Of a stretch of DNA of 64,000 bases, positions 57,748 through 64,000 are shown piece by piece; position 1 is the first letter of the stretch; every line of letters starts with the position of its first letter. The translations under genes were made by a program, and so were the position numbers. The notes below the pieces were generated by a model. The model searched no databases and was not told the DNA's origin. It worked only from the letters and a program-made list of their open reading frames with translations. Source of the DNA: Bolinopsis microptera (lineage: Eukaryota > Ctenophora > Tentaculata > Lobata > Bolinopsidae); the NCBI RefSeq assembly GCF_026151205.1, contig NC_087079.1, positions 6,978,169 through 7,042,168 on the forward strand. Reading direction: 5' to 3'.

Positions 57748-57775
57748 CCTATCATCATCATCATCATCATCATCA
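57748..57775. repeat. ATC microsatellite
   Basis: Eight or so CAT/ATC triplets in TATCATCATCATCATCATC. Confidence 0.95.
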
Positions 57776-58111
57776 AAGAGAGATGACCTACAACTAACAG
57801 CTTACACAAGACCCCAATTTGTTCTCGAATGACCGCCTCACATTAAACGAATTAAGCACACATGGTCACTAAAAGGGCCCCCTACATTATATTAAGACCC
57901 GCAGTACGTGTGTGTGTTCAACAGTGTCCTACTATTATATAGCTTTCAAGTTTAATGAGGATTGTGTTACGATTATATAGTAGTAACATGTTCCCGTTAA
58001 AAGCGTCGTTTAAAGGCGCTGTAACTACTTTGTGTTCTATCCTCAAACATTACAGCTTTACAGCTCTTACTCTGTTTTCAGCTACAGGTCCTGCTATTTC
58101 TCTGTTTTCAG

Positions 58112-58345
58112 CTACAATCTAAATTACTTTGATATGTATGAAGGCGGTACCCCGGTGCCTACACTCGTTTATAGCCCCTATCCCAGTGTTTACATATACA
58201 GACTACAATCGTTTAAGCTGATCGGACTGCTGGAACATTCTCTGTTTAAAGACACTCCTTGTGTTTCAAGCTCCAAATACGGCTTTATCGACCTCCTCGT
58301 AATGTTCAATTGGAGCTTAATTTTTGCGTTCTTTCCAAGTTACCA
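58112..58345 (+). CDS. Possible internal or terminal exon
   Basis: The acceptor TTTCTCTGTTTTCAG (to 58111; the CTGTTTTCAGCTACA segment is tandemly duplicated at 58072-58086) precedes one base and an open frame. It reads YNLNYFDMYEGGTPVPTLVY, SPYPSVYIYRLQSF and on to a TAA at 58347, or to a weak donor CCA|GTAAAA. The one-base start fits the phase-2 exons A-C upstream. Tyr-rich; no domain recognised. AT-rich codons weaken the case. Confidence 0.25.
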
Positions 58346-58697
58346 GTAAAATAGTTTAGTTGTGCCATTGGACTGTCGTTTAAGTTTTGCAGAGTGTGTC
58401 GGGTTATAGTCACATAGTTATTAGATACATAATTAAGGTAAAGGGTTTTACTATCGGAATGTCATATTTTCTAAATTTACAAATAGCTATATTACTTTAT
58501 TATATACTGTACTCCCTTCAATTATCGATTACTTTGTTGTAGACCTGTCGCTTAGAATATTGCTTTTACCTACGATCGTGTGAAATTCAGCTGTAAAAAC
58601 GCTAAACATTCGCATAAACACTCCACATGCCCCCTACACCTACAATATACATGTGCTCCTTCGTAAACTACACCATTTGTTCAGTGTTTTGTGATTG

Positions 58698-58785
58698 TCC
58701 TCATGGTCACGTGATCCATATCCAGCCTTCTTGTTGGCTCATCTGGTCGTTCTGCCACCCGATTGGCCACCATTTTCTTGCTTGA
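58698..58785. promoter_or_regulatory. CACGTG + inverted CCAAT cluster
   Basis: GGTCACGTGATCC (about 58707), GTTGGCTC and CCCGATTGGCCACC (about 58770) group within 80 bp. No associated first exon identified. From here to 60590 no gene is recognised. Confidence 0.35.
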
Positions 58786-60597
58786 TGAATCCAGGGGGTG
58801 GATGCTTTACTCTTCAATATAATATTTTCTCCGCCTCAATCAAAATGTAACATTATGTTTCTCCATGGTAGTATGTAATGTCTTAAAGTGTGTGTCCCCT
58901 GCATTTTACAGGGGCTGGAACCTGCAGCCACCTTATCTCCGGTAGCATTTGAGGAATTTGCATATTGAATTTCGAACATTGTCCCCCAGTGTTTTTTTGT
59001 TGAATCAGCTTTTGCGGTGAGCGTATAATGCCATGCGTACGTGAAGCGCTGCTTCCATTTCTATACTTCTTTCATGCTTAGTGCTTACTGTAAACAATGA
59101 AATCAGTGGGCTCAATGTTTAGTCAATCATAGAAAAATACTGCTTATAATGTTAAATACTGCTTATAATGTTAAATACTGCTTACTCCGCTCAATTCCTG
59201 GCAACTTTAACTAAGCGCTCTGTTCTGTAAATTCGTTCCGGAACATTCGTATTGTTTGATAACATTAAATTTGATGCCACTAATCTCGAGCCTTATATCG
59301 CCCCTTGTAACGGGCCCTTATATCGTCATATGTTATTGTTACACAGAACGAGTGCCACCCATCATTGTGCATATTACATTAAATTTAATGATGTTAAATA
59401 GCGTTCCTGGCGCTACCCCCTCACACGGGGGTATGCTGTCACTGGGTTTCTAATCTTTGAATGCTTCCTAATGGACTGTGACTGAGCTATGATTTGATCG
59501 CTGCCACCCTCCTTTACTGGCTTTTTGGTATATGAAACATAATGACATATTCTACCTACAGCTTTTGTATCCCTCGTATTATTAGATACTCCGTTTGTTC
59601 CTCATTCAGTTTGTTATCCTCCCTACTTTATTTAGACCCATTTGATTGCCCAGATTTAGCGGCAACATAGAATACTAGTTGGTATAGTGTAAGTGTAGCA
59701 TTGGATTACCCGGTTCATATGTTCATTGCCTCCCCTATACACCACTTTCATTAACGTTTTATCCGCAACTTTTCTATTCAACGTCTACTCTTGTTCACAG
59801 TTGTGGGGAAGCAATCAGGGATCAAACGATTAGATGTACCGTTTAAGCTCTAGACTGTCCGATATATCGATTGATTTGATATACCGAGCTGCGGGTCGTT
59901 CTAGCTGAGTTAAAGGTAATTCCAGTGTGTTAGGAAATGATCCGTTGTGTCGGGACTACTAGATCAAACACCTAGTACCACTAGGGGCTCAGGGGCTGAT
60001 CTGCTCTAGGTGCCATCAGATTAGTGGTCACTGGTCTCGGACTCGCCTGGGAGTTGGATCTAGTGCATCTAGTAGTGCAGCCTATTGTTTCTTTAACTTA
60101 GCGCTATTTATTTGTTAGGTGTTGTGTAGTGGAGACATTAGCAAGCATGATTTAAGCAGCGGCAATTGTTCAATGCCTTTTACAATTGTTGTGGCCGCTC
60201 AGTTTTAAATACTGGTAGCCCCACAAAAAATGCGCATATTTAATGAGACTGGAACAGCATAATTTCTTAATTTGATCGTTCATCTCCCTAGGGAAAAGGA
60301 CACTCTGTTATTCATCGGGATGTCGCAATACGCTGCAAATTAAAATTGATAGATTTTGGCGTTTAGATACAGGAGTTGTACGGAGCACTATTGTTTCTGT
60401 AATAAATTTTGAGTTTTGCTTTGATTTGCGTAGTTCGTACGTTGATAGTGTTTGTGCGTAGGTAGAGAGTGAATTTCCTCAAATTTTGCTTTGAGCATTT
60501 CCATCTTACAGCTTAATTCAGAGAGTCCCACAGAACCTGATCTCCGCACCCACCTTGCTTTATTTCCTAGTTACGTGATACCTTCTGTAAACATCAG

Positions 60598-60603
60598 TAT
60601 AAA
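60598..60603 (+). promoter_or_regulatory. TATA box candidate for exon D
   Basis: CAGTATAAACCC lies 28-33 bp before the ATG at 60631. If TATAAA is used, transcription would start near 60628, favouring the in-frame ATGs at 60652 or 60655 as translation start. Confidence 0.5.
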
Positions 60604-60630
60604 CCCCCGCGTTCCCTCGTCAGCTACCCA

Positions 60631-60893
60631 ATGAAACTGTACAACAACATCATGATGTACTACCTGTCCGACTCCAGTACCGACACAGCTCCAGGTGGTA
60701 GTCAGGATAACCTGATAGGTGGTGGTGACATGAGCGATGATACTAATGGTGTGAGTGACAGTGATAAGTGTGTGAGTGATGAGGAGAACTCTGAGGGGGA
60801 GGAGAACTCTGAGGGGGAGGAGAACTCGGAGGGGGAGGATGTGGGGGAGGACGAGTTGCAGAACTTGAGGGTCTCGTCTCCGGACGATAACTG
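60631..60893 (+). CDS. Probable first coding exon D, very acidic protein
   Basis: An open frame of 87 codons plus two bases ends at the donor AACTG|GTAGGG (60894), phase 2 like exons A-C. The peptide is strongly acidic: MMYYLSDSSTDTAPGGSQDN, then GDMSDDTNGVSDSDKCVSDE, three tandem ENSEGE repeats from an 18-bp repeat, and EDVGEDELQNLRVSSPDDN. If unspliced the frame stops at TAG right after the donor GT. Start could be 60631, 60652 or 60655; the TATA position favours the later two. Many potential casein-kinase-2-type sites (S-D/E-x-E). Function unknown. Confidence 0.58.
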
Positions 60894-61300
60894 GTAGGGT
60901 ACAGTTGCTATTATATTTAGTTAGTTGTGCCTAGAAAAGATAACTCTTTAAAAAATAGGAAACTATCGTATTCACGGATTGAGACCGATTACAAACAGGA
61001 TTAAAATCAAATTTTAGGTCCACTATCGTGAACCGACAAGAATTGGGTAGGTAAATAAATTATTAAAAACATCAAGCTTTGTTTGAAATCACGGCCAGGG
61101 TTTACAGTTCCTACTTCGAGAGTTAGATGTATCATTCATACCCATTCATACACACCGACTGCACACCGACTAAATAAGATATATTATTATATTTATCTTG
61201 ACTGTTGCCATTGTAACTTAAGATTTGAAATTTGTATTCCTTATTAAGAAACATAGTTAGGTTTTTTTTGTAAACGTAACAAATATTTATCAAAAGCATC

Positions 61301-62053
61301 TTAAACCCAAATAACACTCTTCTCAATCTCGGAGAGCTCATGAGGTTGGAACTTGTATCCATAGACCTCTTCATCATTCTCATCAAAGGAAGGAAGGGTT
61401 TCCATCATGGTGTTCTCTTCGTTCACTGTGTTCTGGAACCTACTACTAGAGTCAGAATTGGAGAGCCCAAGTTTGTGGACTAGGCAGGTGTCATCGTGAT
61501 CACCTATCTGGGTGGAAGAGTGGATAGGGGGAGTTCTGGTTATTTGTGTAGAGGAATGGACAGGAGCACTGAGGTCTGAAATATCTGATAAGTGACGCTG
61601 TCGTGGCAGCTGTTCCTCAATTACCTCTGTTCGAGGATTCCAGTTGAAAGTAGGGACAGTTGTAGGGAAAGTAGGTGCTGTTGTCCTCCTAGTTCTAGTT
61701 CTAGAGGAAGTGAGAGGGTAAGCATCCTGTTCAGAGTATCTTCTATATCCGTTCCTTCTAACCGGAGTCTCTTGTGGACGATGAGGACACCTAGTGCTGT
61801 AGGAACAGTTGCAGAAGTGAGCTACCAGAGCGTCCAGAACATCCCTGTTAACCAGAGCATCTGTAGTGTGTTCAGGAGCAGCTTCAGCAGGCTGGGAGAA
61901 CTGGTGTCGGATAGGGTTGTAGGGGGTGATGTAGTTATCCTCGTAGAAGGAGAGCTGAGGGAAGGTGATGGTCGAGGCATTCTTCATAGCTTTCCTGTTC
62001 TTCTTGGAGGATTTCTTCTTGAGGGATTGTTTGGAAGAGCAACACTGACCCAT
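61301..62053 (-). CDS. 250-aa single-exon protein with acylation motif
   Basis: A complete uninterrupted frame. The N terminus MGQCCSSKQSLKKKSSKKNR has Gly2 for N-myristoylation, Cys4/Cys5 for palmitoylation and a polybasic stretch (residues 8-23), together a strong plasma-membrane targeting signal. A central region has CNCSYSTRCPHR and an Arg/Thr-rich tract (SSRTRTRRTTAPTF). Two HSSTQI copies follow, and the C-terminal 40 residues are acidic. The last residues VIWV fit a class II PDZ ligand. A TATAAATA box lies 80-87 bp upstream of the ATG. The family is not recognised; an intracellular membrane-associated adaptor is an inference only. The ATG is the first in the frame and gives the perfect acylation motif. 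Confidence 0.78.
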   Translation of the reverse strand: MGQCCSSKQSLKKKSSKKNRKAMKNASTITFPQLSFYEDNYITPYNPIRHQFSQPAEAAPEHTTDALVNRDVLDALVAHFCNCSYSTRCPHRPQETPVRRNGYRRYSEQDAYPLTSSRTRTRRTTAPTFPTTVPTFNWNPRTEVIEEQLPRQRHLSDISDLSAPVHSSTQITRTPPIHSSTQIGDHDDTCLVHKLGLSNSDSSSRFQNTVNEENTMMETLPSFDENDEEVYGYKFQPHELSEIEKSVIWV

Positions 62054-62132
62054 ATTGTAAAGGAAGATGTAGATTGTTAAAGTTAGATAGATAGTAGACG
62101 ATTGATGATATACTCTACGAATGAAGATTTGC

Positions 62133-62140
62133 TATTTATA
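62133..62140 (-). promoter_or_regulatory. TATA box of the 250-aa gene
   Basis: On the minus strand GGTCATATAAATAGC sits 80-87 bp before the ATG at 62053, leaving a 5' leader of about 50 bases. Confidence 0.6.
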
Positions 62141-62199
62141 TGACCAGTTACCATGCTGTGGTATATTGCTTGACACCATGTAACAAGATCTCATTCATC

Positions 62200-63580
62200 T
62201 TGGTGGAGCCACATGCTTACTGGAGCTCGGTCGCACCTCTGGGAGGGTGCTGACATCAGATCTCATGACGGATCAGATCACGTTCCCTGGTCAGATCACA
62301 GTAGGTTGTGCAAAGAGAAACGGATACGATACAAGAGAGGAACAAATGAAATGGGATCACGTGATATGATCGGATTAGATAAGGTCACGTCATTGATAAT
62401 GCCATACCTAATAACTGTAAATTTAAGTTGTATCACGAACATTTCAAGAAAACATTTTTACCTGAAACTGTGGATTTTGAAGCCATATCATTGAAACATG
62501 AGCTGTGTTCACTACAAAACAGTGAGCTCCATCGTAATCAGCTTGAATTACTGTACACACTGATGTATTCAAGCTTTATACTATTTTAAATTTCTTTCAA
62601 CACTTCGGAAAATAATGCACAAATAGCCTGCTTACAACCAATCCCGTTTAAAGTTATTAGATTGGACGGTCAGCTGCAAACCAGGAAACTAGTCCAGTTA
62701 GTCAAGCTAGTGAACAAATCCATTACAAGATTCAGCAGGTAACTGCTCATTGATTTCACAAAACCATGACCGTTTATCATGGCTGATTTGTCAGTAAGAT
62801 TCCTGTTTTCTGGGAGGGCTAAAAGTAAAACCAGTCTTCTTATAGGCGAGTGAGTTGTTAATGTTATCTAAATTCTTTTTACTTTCACTTTTCCCTCACA
62901 ATTTTTCTTAATTTCTTTCTCAAAGATATGGAACATCTAAATTCTAAAAGTTGAACTCCTTTCCGGGGCCATATACATTAATTAATGACAGCGAAGTAAT
63001 AACCAGATATCTGTGTACTACAAAAATCCTGCCACACTATTATATTATTGGCAACATATTGTATTATTTATGATATAATATATATTTATTATATTATTAG
63101 CAACACCCTTCACAAATAATGTCAGATCGAGGTCTCTCAAATGCAGGATGATTTTAGCAGAGCTGATAGACAGTAATGTGTTCCCCCCTACTGTACCTCT
63201 AGTTAGTATCTAACGTCCGCCTGTTACAAAGTCTGCCGACTCGATAGCAAAGCCACCACGCACATTTTTGACCGTACATATTTCTGAATTCCTCATAATA
63301 GCAGCATCGCTTCAGTACGCGCTCCTCCTCCATCATAAGCTACTCACTTCTCATATTCATGCAATCGTAATACAGGCAGCTTGTTATAGGCCTGTAATAG
63401 ACAACTTTCTGATTTGATCTGAGTTCAGTGCCGTTTCCAGTTTCTCCTGACCTCACGTCAGTTTGTTTTTGACTCGTATAATTTTTAACTTCTCGTATAA
63501 TTTTTAACCCAGACCTAATCCAGCCTGTGCTTTTATCTGAGCTGTATCGAATGACAGGTTCCTAACGCGTATTTGCACAC
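62200..63580. other. No gene recognised
   Basis: Includes GATCACGTGATATGATC (about 62356) and repeated GATCAGATCAC upstream of the 250-aa gene, possibly regulatory, then AT-rich sequence without exons. Confidence 0.4.
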
Positions 63581-63614
63581 TTCTGGCTGATTGACGTGTC
63601 AGCTGACTGATATA

Positions 63615-63680
63615 ACCTCCCCTGATTGGCTGTTTACTAGTCACGTGACTTGATTTCCGGCTTTTCATTGGTTCTGATTC
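63615..63680 (+). promoter_or_regulatory. CCAAT / CACGTG promoter-like cluster
   Basis: GATTGGCTG (about 63624), AGTCACGTGACT (63640) and CATTGGTTC (63667) lie 75-140 bp upstream of the ATG at 63753, the same motif set as near other candidate first exons. Confidence 0.5.
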
Positions 63681-63752
63681 CATCTCGTTTGTCAGGATTA
63701 GAACACAGCACACAGTGTATATCACTTATCGTTAGTTTTGACCTCGTTTTGT

Positions 63753-64000
63753 ATGACCGCCGATCATCAGGGGATGTTGGAGCATGAACCTCAGTCCAAG
63801 AAAAAGGGACAGTCGGGGACAAAAGAGAAGACGTCGGAGACTAAGCGTCAGAACGGAGACTCTGGAATCTACCATCCTAGAGAGATTGAAGTAGAAGCGC
63901 TGAAGGAAAAAGGAGAAAAAGGAGAACAGTCATGCTCAGAATCAGAGGGGGAAGAGAGCAGGAAGAATCTGAGGGAACTGATATCACAGCTGTCCAATGT
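63753..64000 (+). CDS. N-terminal coding region, charged protein, runs off the window
   Basis: ATG at 63753 opens an uninterrupted frame to the window end (82 codons plus two bases). It begins MTADHQGMLEHEPQSKKKGQ and contains SGTKEKTSETKRQNGDSGIY, a Glu/Lys-rich stretch (EVEALKEKGEKGEQ) and the acidic CSESEGEESRKNLRELISQL. Codon content is GC-richer than the surroundings, as expected for coding DNA. A CCAAT/CACGTG cluster stands upstream. It may be another first exon (E) of the plus-strand gene or an independent gene; the right edge prevents deciding. Not recognised; low-complexity and probably unstructured. Confidence 0.62.
   Translation, partial: MTADHQGMLEHEPQSKKKGQSGTKEKTSETKRQNGDSGIYHPREIEVEALKEKGEKGEQSCSESEGEESRKNLRELISQLSN

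Overview
The window is nuclear DNA from an animal. The evidence is GT-AG exons separated by very long introns, 5'-truncated LINE retrotransposons, hAT- and TA-target DNA transposons, tRNA-derived SINE-like sequence and a two-exon Ly6/three-finger (GPI-type) surface protein gene. It is AT-rich with very many tandem repeats. An invertebrate is likely; I cannot fix the phylum. No bacterial, viral or organellar genes, no CRISPR array, no rRNA and no intact tRNA were seen.

Layout. 1-1.1 kb: 82-bp satellite broken by a 149-bp hAT MITE. 1.2-21.3 kb: exons of a minus-strand gene (about 21.29-21.09, 20.90-20.82 and 1.48-1.29 kb), whose internal junctions have matching phases, with a further probable first exon at 18.86-18.79 kb. 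The introns hold a 15-bp minisatellite, a poly-G-ended element (6.3-6.7 kb), a 10-bp minisatellite (11-12 kb), two back-to-back perfect palindromes (12.6-12.8 kb) and a LINE with an open 601-aa reverse transcriptase frame. 22-31 kb: LINE 3' fragment, a 989-bp TA-flanked element, a 331-bp hAT element, the Ly6 gene (28.45-27.28 kb, minus) and a decayed LINE. 31.6-47.4 kb: plus-strand exons (31594-31674 and 47213-47367, with 45535-45795 as a possible alternative start), a 1.5-kb TA-flanked element with an internal motif array, a CACGTG-rich palindrome and a SINE-like repeat. 49-64 kb: small first-exon-like ORFs, mostly plus-strand, most ending in a consensus donor in phase 2; a 3.2-kb poly-G-ended element filled with pyrimidine satellite; an intact 250-aa single-exon gene with an acylation-type N terminus (62.05-61.30 kb, minus); and an ORF running off the right edge.

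Reading. The best-supported genes are the Ly6-like protein, the MGQCC-starting protein and the minus-strand phase-2 exon chain. The most unusual feature is the scatter of short exons that start at an ATG, sit near CCAAT, CACGTG or TATA-like promoter motifs, and end with a donor in the same phase. I interpret these as alternative first exons of two long, interleaved, oppositely oriented genes whose downstream exons lie partly outside the window. This is inference and needs RNA data. A second unusual feature is a pair of elements with G-run/C-run termini and short A/T target duplications that I cannot assign to a transposon superfamily.
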